Part shown: one piece after another, positions 52,301 to 63,542 of the stretch
Layout of the letters: every line of letters begins with the position of its first letter
Numbering within the stretch: the stretch's first letter is position 1
Source: Promerops cafer
Lineage: Eukaryota; Chordata; Aves; Passeriformes; Nectariniidae
Direction: 5' to 3'
NCBI GenBank assembly: GCA_013398275.1
Contig: VZSE01002916.1
Span: forward strand, 292,887-356,886
Length of the DNA: 64,000 nt
Translations under genes and position numbers: made by a program
Notes under the pieces: model-generated
The model's database searches: none
Told to the model about the DNA's origin: nothing
The model's input: only the letters and a program-made list of their open reading frames with translations

Positions 52301-55300
52301 CGATGGCGCTGCCGGGGCTCTGACACACTTTGCTCGCTGATGCGGCCACCGAGCCACGCGAGGGTGCTCGCTCCAGTCCCGCGTGCAGCACGGACAAAAG
52401 GCAAATTGATGTGCTCCTGTCAGGGTGCATCAACGGGATTCCTGAGAAGCATTCCAGCAATGCTTCTTGTCTCACAGAGCAGCCTTGCCTTGTGCTTCCC
52501 AGGCCTCTTTCTGCCAATAGAGAGAGGTCTTGGCTTGCAGGATCCTGCCACAGCCCCCCAGAGATGCTGATTCAGAGCAGAATGCCTTCCCCTGCCCTCT
52601 GCAAGGGGGCTGTGTTTATCCATTCCCCCCGGGCTTCTGGAGCACCTCAGCACCCATGCCATGGCTGGAGGGTGTCGGGGGAGCTCTCTGCAGGGGTGTC
52701 CCCACTTTAGGCAGAGTGATTCCTCACTGCACTCTGTTGCACTCATTTGTGCCTGAATTGCCCTACTCCCTTTCTGGTTTCGCCTTCCAGCTGACACTCA
52801 CTTTAACTGGGATAAACATCACAGATCCTCCTGTGACAGACTTCTGTGTCAGCACTCTGGGGTTCCTCATTCCTGCCTGCTCTCATTTTGACCTTCCGCT
52901 CCAGGAGAATGTTCACACGCTGCTGTTTGTTTGGGGCTGAGGCACTGAGCTGGAGCCATCCCCTTTGCAAACCCCTCATTGACAGCCCCTGGCCAGTGTC
53001 CCGCTCAGCCAGGGCCCCTTCGCACAGCAGGTGAGAGGAGAAGTATCAGAGTAAAACCCCATGTAGGAGTCACAGTGCTGATGTTGAGTGGATGTAAATC
53101 ACTGCTGTGATCCCTCAGGGGATGGAAGGAGATCTTCCTTCAGCCACTGACACAGTCAGGAGCTCTCTGGGGTGTAACAGAGTCCTGGAGACTGCCATGA
53201 TGGGGAGAAAGTGGCCTCAGTCTGTGCTGGGGGTCTAAAGCCTCTGCACTAAACTGAGCCCATCCTGCCCAGGACCCAAACCTAGGAAATAGGGAAATGA
53301 CACCTCACATATGATGGTGATGTGATAGTAATGACACAGCATGGATGTGGCTTGAAAAATTCCCCAGCAACTCAACGCAAGTGGCTCTTTGAAGAAGTGC
53401 TTCTGTTTGCTTCCAGGTAACTGAGCTGCCCTCAAAATCCTTGTGCAGCAAATACCTTTGTAGGCACCTTCCCTGTACACATTCCATCCAGAGCCGCTAC
53501 CTCCGAGCCACTTATCCCAATCCTCCTCTCACTCCAAGGGAAGGGTGTGAAGGATGCATTGTGATTTTCCAGGCAGTGGCAGGGATGCATCCCCAAGGAA
53601 GATGAGGTGGCTGGAGTGGGAAGCGTCTCAGCACAAAGCAGATTTTCCATCTCCAGCCACTTTTTGAATTTAGGTCTTGCTGTTACTTGTAGCATTTTGG
53701 CTCACAACCAGTCAGCTGGGAAGGAAGAAGTTACTTGGCAACCCAAAGGAAAACCCAGAGCTTCCTCTTGCCATGGCAAGGCATTGAGAGGGAAGGGGAT
53801 TCTGGAGGTTTGTGCTTTCTGCTCTTTCCAAGGAACATGTTGGAAGAAAGCCGGGGAAGAGGATTTGCTTCATGTGTTTGGGTTTCTGAAACTTTTAGTG
53901 GACGCATTTAATTCTGGGGAAAAACAGTATTGTCACTCAAAACCCCACTGCTGTGCCAAAAAAAGGTGGTCTGGGGAGGAAAAGAAGACAGTTCTGCTTG
54001 AGAAAACAAACAAAAAGCAGCCCAGCTCAAGCTTGCAGCCCACTCCGGAGCCAGGGAGCAGCGAGGCAGGGGGTTGGATGGCTGTCCATCATCCCAGTCC
54101 ATCATCCCAATCCATCAGAACTGGGAGAGCAACCCAGCATCCCAACTAGTCCATCAACAGGGCTTGACCTGCACTCACTCTACCCCAGTCCCTGCATTTC
54201 TACTCTGTCCAGGCCCTCTCAAAACTCCCCAAAATCCTTTGGGCTCTGTGCAGGGGAAGAGTCTTTGGTCCCTGCTGGGATAGGCATCATGGTGGAGGAA
54301 CCTGCTGCATTTTGGCATTTTCCTGAGAACCCAGTGACTATTTCAGAGAAAAATCAGAGTCTCTGTCATGGAACACTCCAGGGTGAGTGATGAGCACTGG
54401 GTGAAGGGGAGGAAGCAACTGTCTTAAAAAGAAGACATCCACAGTCTGTGGGTAAGCACTGCCCAAAGAAGTGGCAGGGTAAGACAGCTTGGAAAATTCT
54501 TAGGACATCCATGTGCATGTGGGCCTGGCTTCATCCTGAAGGAATTTTGTGGAAAATCATGGGGAAAATTCCACCTCAGGAGCAAGAAGCTGGAAAATGA
54601 GGATTTTCTTTGTTTGGACCCTTTTCCTGATGAGAGCCACGAGCACAGATCAGGCAAATTTATAGCAGGGGTTCTGGCAGAGCTGTGGAGAGGCTGGGGC
54701 TGAGGCAGACCAGGAAGCTCACTGTGGTCATGGCAAAAGACCAGCTGATCCTGGTCCAAACTTTTCCTCTGGCAGTTACAGGAGGTGATCTCTGAGATTT
54801 GCTTGTTCCCTGCCATGCGAACCCTGGCAATAGGGCTTTTCATTCTCTTACTACCATACACCCTTGATAGGGGCTCTTTTCTAAATGACTGGGGGCATCT
54901 CACTTCACCACTGCTCACCGGCATAGTGGGTGCACAGACACAGCCTCCCTCGGGCTGTATCCCCAAGAAACGTGGGCTCAGGTCCTTCATGGTTCCCTGA
55001 GGCAATGCCAGGATGGGTTTACAGCACCTCTCTCTGTCCCCTGCAGGAGGCCAGGCAGTGACAGGCCCCCCCGACTGGCGGGGGGGACATGGGATCACAG
55101 GGACGATGCAGGCTCCAGCATGGCCCAGCTGAGCTTTCTCATGGGGAGAGGAGCCCTCAGCCCCAGGAGCCTCAGCCCTGCCACCTCTGCCTGGTCCATC
55201 AAATGCCCATCTCCAGCTTAGCAATAGCCATGGAAGAGTGTCCTTCCTCAACTCTGCCCCCCACTCAGCAACTGCAGGGACTGGGGACACAGGGGGAGGC

Positions 55301-55700
55301 CTGGAGGGACCTGATCAGAACATGGGGGTCCTGAGGCACAGAGGGGTTGTGCTGGCAAGAGAAGTGGGTGCTCCTGTCCAGCTGCACTGGGATAAGGGGC
55401 AGGGGTTACCTATCTCATTCCCCTGGGAAGGACAGGGTGGCCATGCAGGAGCACTGCCCAGCCTGGAGGATTATCTGGGGTTCAGGTGGTCCCTGTGCCA
55501 TGCTGAGCTACCTCTCCCACTGGGTGCCCTGCCTGTCAAGAGGGGCTGGGCAGTGTGGCAGTGAGAGGCAGGCTGTGTCCCAACATGGGGTCCGCACTGA
55601 AGGAAGAAAGGAGAGACTCTGGGGAAGGGCACAGGGGACAGGGATAGCAAGTATCTCAGTGACCAGGAGAAGCTTCAACTCTAGGAAACAGGAAACACCA
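49340..55700. other. intergenic, RAB37 distal promoter to CD300 cluster
   Basis: No exon with splice support was recognised. Short hydrophobic frames occur (for example minus strand 50038-50271) but match nothing known. The stretch separates two divergent, leukocyte-type transcription units and contains a GATA-motif cluster at 50.94-51.0 kb. Confidence 0.6.
50938..51002. promoter_or_regulatory. cluster of five GATA motifs, candidate enhancer
   Basis: Five GATAA/TTATC pentamers lie in 65 bp at 50938, 50948, 50978, 50985 and 50998, on both strands. GATA factors drive blood-cell genes, and the site lies between RAB37 and CD300, both expressed in leukocytes. A regulatory role is inferred from motif density only. 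Confidence 0.45.
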
Positions 55701-55809
55701 TGATCTTGCTGAATCTCCAGCAGTAACGGTGGTGGTAGCAGAAGCAAAAGAGGAAGCGAAGCCCCAGAGACACAATGAAGAGGAGCAGCAGGGCTGCCCC
55801 GGAGCATAC

Positions 55810-56588
55810 ACACAGCTCCTGCTGGTGCTGGCCTCGGCAATGCTGCCAGGAAGGGCTGAGTGGACCGCCGGGGCTGGAGCCCCAAGCTGGATCCACCAGA
55901 AGAAGCGGGAGGAGTTGGTGCAGCGGCAGCGCTCCCGTGAGTCCGTGTGTCTGCACAGACTCCGGGGCAGTGACAGGGCCCGGCATTGTGCAGGGATTCC
56001 TGAGGGAAACCCTGTCGGTCACCTGCACGTACCAGCCCGGCCGGGAGACGTTGCCGAAATTCTGGTGCAAACCGAGTACACGTACTGGTGTTACCCGTGC
56101 CGCTTACATTGTCAGCACCTCGAAATTGCAACCCGAGGTGTGGCAGGGCTGGTTCTCCATTCTGGACAACTGCGTGCCGGGCATTCAGGGTGACTGTGGT
56201 GCGTCTGGTCAAGGAAGATGCGGGCACGCTTGGCTGTGGGATGCAAAAGGGATTTTTCCCGTTACATGACAGTGCTGATGTGGAGATTATCATAATCCCA
56301 GGTCGGTCCTTGCACGTTTTCCCCATAGCAACAGTGACCCCCACTTTGCGGGGCCGGGGCCAGACTGCCGGAGGAGGTTTCACCCTGAGCGTGACAGGAA
56401 CACCGTGCCCGTCTGACACTCGCTGCATCCATCCTTCCTCCGCATCTGCAACCCCTACGCTCTCGCCGGACGCTCCTCAGAAGACCGGCAACGTTTTCCG
56501 CTACTTCGCAGTGCTGGCCGGGCTGCAGCTGCTGGCGCTGCTGGCCATGAGAGCGGCCGTGCTCTGGTTCAGCCTGCGGGGGCGCTAA
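55810..56588 (+). pseudogene. CD300-family receptor, disabled tandem copy
   Basis: Three exons parallel the intact gene that follows: signal exon about 55810-55849, V-domain exon 55959-56301, membrane exon 56398-56588. The V exon still reads SGAVTGPGIVQGF, TLSVTCTYQPGR and LPKFWCKP, and the third exon ends in a membrane helix (YFAVLAGLQLLALLAM) with a short tail and TAA. Several lesions are visible. The start position is ACA instead of ATG. The signal-exon donor reads GA instead of GT. The V exon has a two-base loss after SILDN that shifts the frame near 56185. The cysteine of the CD300-specific second disulfide is Arg. One lesion could be a sequencing error; together they indicate a pseudogene. 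The third exon, by contrast, has an open frame. With no tyrosine in the tail and an Arg inside the helix, the ancestral protein was not inhibitory-tailed. Confidence 0.8.
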
Positions 56589-56903
56589 GGCCCCGCCGGG
56601 ACCACACGGCCCCGGCCGGCACCACTCGACCCCCGAGCGCCCGGGTCCCGACGGCGCGGGCAGGGGGAGGGCCGCACCGGGGCCTCGCCGGGCCCCTCCT
56701 GCTTCCCCCGGCGGCTCCAACAAACGCTCCCGCGCCCCACTCCCCTCGTCTCCTCGGCGGCCCCCACTGTCCCAGTCCCGGGGATCCCCGCGCTCCATCC
56801 CAACGGGGTGACCGTGCCTCGAGGGCGGCCCCGGGGGCGGGCTGAACTCCGCCGAAGCAACCGGGAGCGGCAGCACGCTGAGCCCCGGCGTCCCGGAGCG
56901 GCC
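56589..56903 (+). promoter_or_regulatory. short GC-rich spacer/promoter of the intact CD300 gene
   Basis: Only 315 bp separate the pseudogene stop from the next start codon. The sequence is CpG-rich without a TATA box, so the intact gene's promoter must lie in this spacer or inside the pseudogene. Confidence 0.5.
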
Positions 56904-59900
56904 ATGAAGCTCCTGCCTCTGCTCGCATGGGCGCTACTGCCAGGTAAGGCTGCGCCGGAGCCCCCGACTGGCGGGGCGGCCCCGTCGAGCGGGAGGTGCC
57001 GGAGCGGCGGCAGCACTCCCGCGGCTCCGTGTGTCTCCACAGGCTGCGGGGCAGTGACGGGGACCGGCACCGTGTGGGGATTCCTGGGAGGTTCCCTGTC
57101 GGTCACCTGCACGTACCAGCCGGGCCGGGAGAAGCTGCCGAAATTCTGGTGCAAACCAAGGATAGTTATTGGTACCTGTGATTACGACATCGTCATCACC
57201 TCGGAGTCGGAGCCCGAGGTGCTGCAGGGCCGGTTCTCCATCCGGGACAACCGCACACACCGGGCATTCACGGTGACCGTGGATGGTCTGTCCAAGGAGG
57301 ACACGGGCACCTTCTACTGTGGGGTGCGAACGGGAAAATTTTCGTTTGATGAGAGAGCTGCTGTGAAGGTGGTTGTGGTCCCAGGTCAGTACCTGTGGCT
57401 TGCAGGTCCCCCAAGTCCAGCATAGATCTGTCCCCCTCCAGGTGCTTGGAGCCGGGGCTGCAATGGGGGGAGCCTGGAGGTGATGGGTGCCCATGCAGGT
57501 GGGACGGCCCCAGGGTGTGTCACCAGAGTGCAGTAGGTGCCACCACCTCTCATTCCTTATTCTCAGTTCTCCCCAGAGCCCCTTCTTGGCACCCCAGGAT
57601 CAGCCATCTCCATTAGTGAGGTGTACTGTGCTCTCTGTGCCTAATTTTCTTCCTCATTAGGTCTTGCTGGCCTTTTCTGTGCCCTCCTTGCCTTACTGTA
57701 TAACACTGGGGTGTTCCTCATTGCACTGTGCTATCCCATTTCCCACTTGGGACAGGCAGGCACCAGGCCCTTGGCTTAGGGAACATCCATCTCCATTGCC
57801 TTGCCAGGAATCATCCTACACTGCAGGACAATATATATGTGGTGGTGTTGTGTTAGTACTAAACTGGGCATGGGGTGCCCAGACCCCTTTCTGCAGGGTG
57901 AATCTGTTTTGTGCATGCTTTGGGGGGGACTGAGACTGTGAAAAACCTTGCGGGCAGGGGAAGCCTCTTACAGCACTCTGACGACGAGATGTGTCCTCTG
58001 GATGTGGCAGAGGGGACCCAGCTTCTCCTGCTGTGACAGCACATAGGTCACTTCTGACTCACTGCATTTTTCCACACAGAGATCAACCAAGCCTCTCTTC
58101 TTTTTGTTACAGCTTCTTCCACCCTCCCATCATCGACCTACACCACCACCACGTTCTCTGATCTCATTCCCTCTGTAACAGGCCGCACACAGAGAGTTTC
58201 TGAGGGGGAAATTGTGCAATCAACATCAAATCCCTCCACCCCTCAACTGTGAGTAGCAGCTCCCGCCTACAGCAGCCACTTTCCTCCATAGGCTCTCTGG
58301 TGCAGCTGGAGCCCTACAACCATCAGGCTCTTCACATCTCCCTTAAGGATCCTGACCTCCTGTTTTTGCCTTTAGAGACCATTCTACATGGAAAAATTCT
58401 TCCCTGTGAGGGTGGTGAAGTCCTGGCACAGGTTGCCCAGAGATGTTGTGGATGCCCCATCCCTGGAAGTGTTCAAGGCCAGGCTGGATGGGGCTCAGAC
58501 CAACCTGGCCTAGTGGAAGGTGTCCCTTCCCATGGCAGAGGGTTGGAACTGGATGATCTTTAAGGTCCCTTCTGACCCAAATAATTCTCTAATTCTATGA
58601 CAGTAATTCCAGTGCCTCTAGTCACATGGGACAAGTGGTTTCTGCCTGCAATACCAACCCCATTTCCTTCCCCAAAACTCAGTGAGACTTTGTGGGAAGC
58701 CATGTGCTGCCCAGTGTCCTGTTCTTTGTAGTCACACACAGCCTGGTAGAGATAGTTGAGAAAGCAGGAAACCAGAGTGTTAGATCTTCCCCCCTTCTCT
58801 CCTGCCTGTGGGAGGTGATGCCAGCAGCAGACAAAGCTGAGACTCCCCATGAGCACACTCGAGGGTGTGCTGGCTCACTGACGTTTCCTGCTTGCCCATT
58901 ACAAACAAGGTTAACAAAGAGTGGAGTTAAACCAGAGCAAATGCAGGAACCCATCCTTAAATCACTGAAGACACAGCAGCTCTCAGACCCAAGTGTCATT
59001 TTGCTTCTGCAGTTTTTGGTTTGCTCTGCTCCATGCCCAGCTGGCAGCCTGACCATCCCATGCCTGCTGTGGTGGGCAAGCCCTGCCACTTACAGCTACT
59101 TTCTGTGTCACTCACAGCCGCTTCCTGCAACCCTGCTCCATGCTGGTTCATCCTGAGAAGCGTGACAACATAAACTCTTTTTTCCTTTCAGCTTGAATGT
59201 GGTTGAGTACATCCTCACTCTAGCCATCACTGTGGTTCTTTTTTTGCTTGCTGTGGCTGCTGGTGTTCTGGTAATACTCTCCAGGAAGAAGAAGGGTGAG
59301 TGAAGTTGTCAGTGCCACACGTCCTGTTTCTGTAACAGAACCTGCTCTGCTTCCCTTATTTTTCCCTCTGTTTCTTTTTCCTCTCCCATTCCCTTCCTGA
59401 TCCATCCAGTTCCTCAGTCCATCATTGAGACCTCCACCAAGGAGGTCTCCTTCCCTCAAGCGAACAGTGGGACCATCCCATGGGTGTTGTCCCATGGGTG
59501 TTGTCCCCTGGGAGCAGAGAATGACAGCCCTTGGGGTGGGTGCTGCTGGGCACAGAATCTGCTTGAGTTTGTCTGGGCATCATCAGCTTCTCCAGATGGG
59601 CTCACTTGCATGGGCCAGGCTTACATTAGGCTTGATGCAAAGTTTAAGGCCAGTGTGAAGGATGGGGAGGGACAGGAGAGAACATTGCCAGCTGGCAGGT
59701 GGGATCTGGCTTTTATTTGAAGAACTGCTCCAGTTTAGATGGGTCATGGAGTGTCAGGTTCCTGTCCTGCTTTATGGCAAGATTTGCAGTGGCAGTGCAG
59801 TTTCTCAAATAATTTCTTTTCCTCTGTTTTCACTCATGTCCAGCCACATCCATGCTTGATCCAGCCCTTTCCAGAGCAGCCGTAGAGATGGAGAGGACTT

Positions 59901-61018
59901 GCAGCATGTCACCTACAGTAAGGAAAACCTCGTGAGTTCTTGGGATTCTGCGCCCCAAGTTCATATGGAGAGAGAAAACATTGCACCATGAGCTGCCAGG
60001 TTCATGGCACTTGAGGCTGGTAGGGATTCTTTGGGCTCTTTTTGCCAACAGAAAGACACAACCAGGGACTTTGTGTGACTATCACAGAGTATTCCTGGGA
60101 AAGGAATTTAGGATTGAGCTGAGAGGTTTCTTTCCCAGCCTCTCCAAGCATGGGAGCTGCTTCTCTGGGTGAAACACACTTGGGAACCTGCAGCAAATCA
60201 CTCCTGAAGTGGCTTCAGGGTAGCTGCTCCTTGCTTAATGCTTGGAAAGTATTTTCTGACTTTTTGCTGACAGCTCTTGAGGAGGGGTTGGTGTCATTGG
60301 AATTCCCCTGGGGAATATTGAGCCAGCCCTTGCTTCAATTTTTATTTCCATCCAGTGCCCCTGCAGCCATCTCAGCACCCATCAGGACAGGCAGCAGGGT
60401 GGGAGATATTCCCACCCCTGTGGATGCAGGCAGGGAGTGGCAGCAGGGTAAGAGCTCATCCTTCTCCATCAGGGAGCAGAAGCCTTGAACTATGCAGACA
60501 TTAACCATGACATGGGCACGGCTGAGAGCCAGTACAGCAATGCTGAGGCTTTCCACCGCCTGGAAACGCCCGCGATGGAGTACACAGAGGTCAGGCAGAG
60601 TGCTCAGGTAGGAGAATGCCAAGCACTGCCAAGCTGGAGGAGGTGGGAGGAAAGCTGGAGTGGGTGGGTGACAGAATGGGCAGCAGGATGGGCTGGGTGG
60701 GGAAGGAGAGGGCTGCAAAGGGAAGTGCCAAACTGGGTCCAAGTGACCCTGGGTACCGTGGGTTCCGTCTCAGGTCCCTGTGGCTGCTCCTGGGTGCTTA
60801 AAACATCACAGAGAGGTTCCAGCAGTGTTTGCCTGGAGCAACCCCACTAAGGATGTTTTTTGTTTATCTCCCTCCTTTCCCAGCCTTTGGAAGAGGAAAG
60901 AGAGGCATTACATGCCAAAGTGCAGAATCCCATGCCACGGCAGGAGCAGATCTACGCCAATGTGCCATCAGCTCCACAGCCCAGTGAAGAGCTCTACAGC
61001 ACAGTGTCGGGGAGATGA
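56904..61018 (+). CDS. CD300-family (CMRF35-like) receptor with multi-tyrosine inhibitory tail, 321 aa
   Basis: Type I myeloid surface receptor of the CD300 family, whose members bind lipids and tune leukocyte activation. Seven exons (56904-56943, 57043-57384, 58113-58248, 59192-59295, 59844-59917, 60473-60607, 60884-61018) join in frame to 321 codons plus TGA. Signal peptide MKLLPLLAWALLPG. One IgV domain has canonical Cys36-Cys106 (EDTGTFYCGV) and the extra pair Cys50/Cys59 typical of CD300 and pIgR domains. An NRT sequon lies at 83. The Thr/Ser-rich stalk is about 128-172, the membrane helix about 179-203, followed by SRKKK. Tail tyrosines are Y239 (LNYADI, a canonical ITIM), Y253, Y269 (MEYTEV), Y301 (IYANV) and Y315 (LYSTV), suiting SHP-1/2 recruitment. 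The start is in good context (gcggccATGa). Orthology to a single human CD300 gene is not claimed because the family expanded separately in birds and mammals. Confidence 0.92.
58358..58602 (+). repeat. CR1 LINE 3' end
   Basis: Within a CD300 intron. It contains the CR1 hallmarks 'ggttgcccagagatg', 'catccctggaagtgttcaag', 'ggccaggctggatggggct', 'aaggtgtcccttcccatgg' and the end 'gatgatctttaaggtccc' with 'aattctatga'. Sense orientation, 5'-truncated. Confidence 0.92.
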
Positions 61019-61273
61019 GCAAGCACCTGGCCCCATGGGCAGCTCCTGCTGCTGTCAGCACTAGCAAGACTTGCACAGAGGACATGGGGCTGATGTTCTG
61101 CTCGGGCAGGAGCCAGCTCGACAGCAGAGCTGTTGCTCTCCGAGGCTTGGATATTTCTTTGAAGCAACAACAGAGAGGATGAGGTTGTGTGGAGGCACAG
61201 AGAGGGTTGAAGATAAAGTCATCCCTTTGCAAATGCAATTTGGAGTCCTTATCCATACAGCAGTGGTGCTGGG

Positions 61274-61279
61274 AATAAA
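61274..61279 (+). terminator. CD300 polyadenylation signal (AATAAA)
   Basis: The first AATAAA after the receptor stop codon, 256 bases downstream. It gives a short 3' UTR. Confidence 0.7.
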
Positions 61280-62309
61280 GCTCTTCCCCTTGAAGTGGGG
61301 TAGTCCAGGCCAGAGACCCACCAGGCAGGGTGTGGGAGAGGTGGGCAGGGGAGGTGAGGCTGGGCTAGTGGGTGAGCTGGCTTCCTGTCCTCACCACTCA
61401 TCCCACTTGCTCCTTTGGCTGCATTGTTCATGTGGGCTGGGGCTCCCAGACCCACTGGTCACCTCAGACTGATATTTTTTCATGCTAATGCCAGCTGGCA
61501 GCTCCTGGGAACCAGGATAGAGGGAAATGTTATATCCAAGTGCATTTGCACGGGGTGCTCATGTGGAGGGTGAGGTGTATCAGGATCTTGTTGCACACAT
61601 GGCATCTCCCCCAACCCCTGTCCCACAGGCCCCAGGTGGTTTGCTCTGGCTGTTTCTCTCCCACCACCCCCAAGGACCCCCAACCTGAGCACACAGATGA
61701 GCTGTAACCATCACCTTGCTCTTCTCTGCTTTGCTGATAACTTTTTTTCTGGCACCCACTAAATACTTTCTGCGTGAAGTGTTGCTGCTTTATCAGTGAC
61801 AGCGAGAATCTGATAGCACGGGCCGTGGTGTGTGACTGTGTTTGTACAGCAGGTTCCCACCTGCTAAAGGGTTTATTGCAGAGTGTCACCCTGAAAGCAG
61901 GTCCAGTCCCTTGCTGGTGCCCAGCAGTGTGAGAACTCTTATCTTTAAGGACAAGGACTCTTGGGCCTCCAGCACAAACCCACAGCCCCACCACCAGCTC
62001 CTGCAGCATCACTCCCCACTGGAACATTCCATGTAGTCTTGCCCCTGGTGTGTTGGTGCCCTCCCCCATGAGTGTTCACTCTTCTCGGGCCCAGTGCCAG
62101 GCAATTCTTCCATCGACTCCCACAAAAAACAGGCTATAGGGATGGGTGCCCATTTGTGATGGGGTGGGAGCAGAAAACCTGAGCTCTTTCACATGCATGG
62201 TTCCATACAAGTGGTTTTGCACAGAGGTGAATTTTCCCTTGCTGTGAGAATTTGGGCCCTGTAGCTTTTTGCAGCTGGGCTGGTTTCAGGGCAGGGATGC
62301 TGATTTACA
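61280..62309. other. intergenic, nothing recognised
   Basis: Unique-looking sequence between the CD300 3' end and the repeat-rich right end. Frames on both strands lack known motifs. Confidence 0.6.
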
Positions 62310-62705
62310 CCACAACCAGGAGGATGCTGAAGTGGGAACTTCTCACTCTCTACAAATACCTGAAAGGAGGTTGTAGTCAGGTGCGGGTCGGTCTCTTCAC
62401 CCAGGTAACAAGCAACTGTACAAGGGGAAACAGGGTGCCACAAGGGGAAACAACTACGCAAGTTGTGCCAGTGGAGGTTTAGATTGGACATTAGTGAAAA
62501 TTTCTTCAACAAAAGGGCTGTGAAGCCCTAGAACAAGTTGCTGAGGAAATTGGTAGAGTCACAATCCCTGGAGGGGTCTAAAAGACATGCAGATGTGGCA
62601 CTCGGGCACATGGCTTAGTGGCAGCCTTGGTGGTGCTGGGTTAATGGATGGTCTTGATGTTCTTAGGGGTCTTTTGCAACCTAAAGGATTCTAGGTAGGG
62701 AGCCT
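62310..62705 (+). repeat. CR1 LINE fragment
   Basis: It contains 'tacctgaaaggaggttgtag', 'ggtctcttcacccaggtaac', 'ggaggtttagattggacatt', 'tttcttcaacaaaagggctg', 'catggcttagtggcagcctt' and the end 'ggtcttttgcaacctaaag', in the normal CR1 order. Sense strand, about 400 bp, moderately diverged. Confidence 0.92.
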
Positions 62706-63034
62706 TTTCCTGCTGGTGTGGAGATGCTGAGGTAATCTTGCAGCTCTCAGCTCTTGAGGCATGGACCAAATTGCTCCTATCAAAGGGGAAGCCCTCCCAG
62801 AGCTCAGCAGGCTGCTCAGAGCCCTTCTGCAGCCTGGGGAGCCCCCCCTTATCAAAACTTCTTCCTCTTAAAACCCTCGGGGGCATTGAGGCTGCAGTGT
62901 TCCCTTGGCTTTATCGGCAGAATCTGCCCACAAAGCTCACAGGAGATGGTGGAACTCCCAGGAGCTGCTATCGCCACCCAGCCACTGCTTCCTATTTCCT
63001 CTGCTGAAATACTTCCTCCCCAGTAGCTTTCACA

Positions 63035-63390
63035 GGGGAAAGGCAAGAGAGCTGGGGGTGTTCAGCCTGGAGAAGAGAAGACTCCAAGGAGACCTCAGAG
63101 CCCTTTCCAGTGCCTAAAGGGGGTCCAAGAGAGCTGGAGGGTGAGTTAGAACAAGGACCCAGAGTGCCAGGACAAGGGGAATGGCTTTACAATGCCAGAG
63201 GGCAGGGTTAGATGGGATATTGAGAAGGAATTGTTGCCTGGGAGGGTGGGGAGGCCCTGGCGCAGGAAGAAAGAAGCTGTGGCTGCCTCATCCCTGGAAG
63301 TGTCCAAGGCCAGGCTGGACAGGGCTTGGAGGAATCTGGGATAGTGGAAGGTGTCCCTGCCATGGCAGGGGGGTTGACACCAGTGGCACA
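63035..63390 (+). repeat. second CR1 LINE fragment
   Basis: Successive CR1 blocks are 'gtgttcagcctggagaagag', 'ctccaaggagacctcagagc', 'gggcagggttagatgggata', 'catccctggaagtgtccaag' and 'ggaaggtgtccctgccatgg'. It begins farther 5' in the element than the others and differs in subfamily, so it is a separate insertion. Confidence 0.9.
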
Positions 63391-63394
63391 GGCA

Positions 63395-63510
63395 CACACA
63401 GCAGTGCATGGGTGGCCACACACAACCATATGTGCACCCCAGCGCACAGTCACATCCCAGGGCACACTCACATCGCACACAGTCCCACACACATTCACTC
63501 ACATCTCAAG

Positions 63511-63542
<32 letters not shown>

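Noticed and set aside
56934..57494. Antisense frames across the CD300 V exons
   Set aside because: They mirror the conserved sense codons in both copies and have no splice signals or known domains.
59401..59448. Possible extra CD300 tail exon after tgatccatccag
   Set aside because: Its donor (gtctcc) is weak and its end phase would force the next exon into a frame that breaks the join to GAEALNYADI. The seven-exon model joins cleanly without it.
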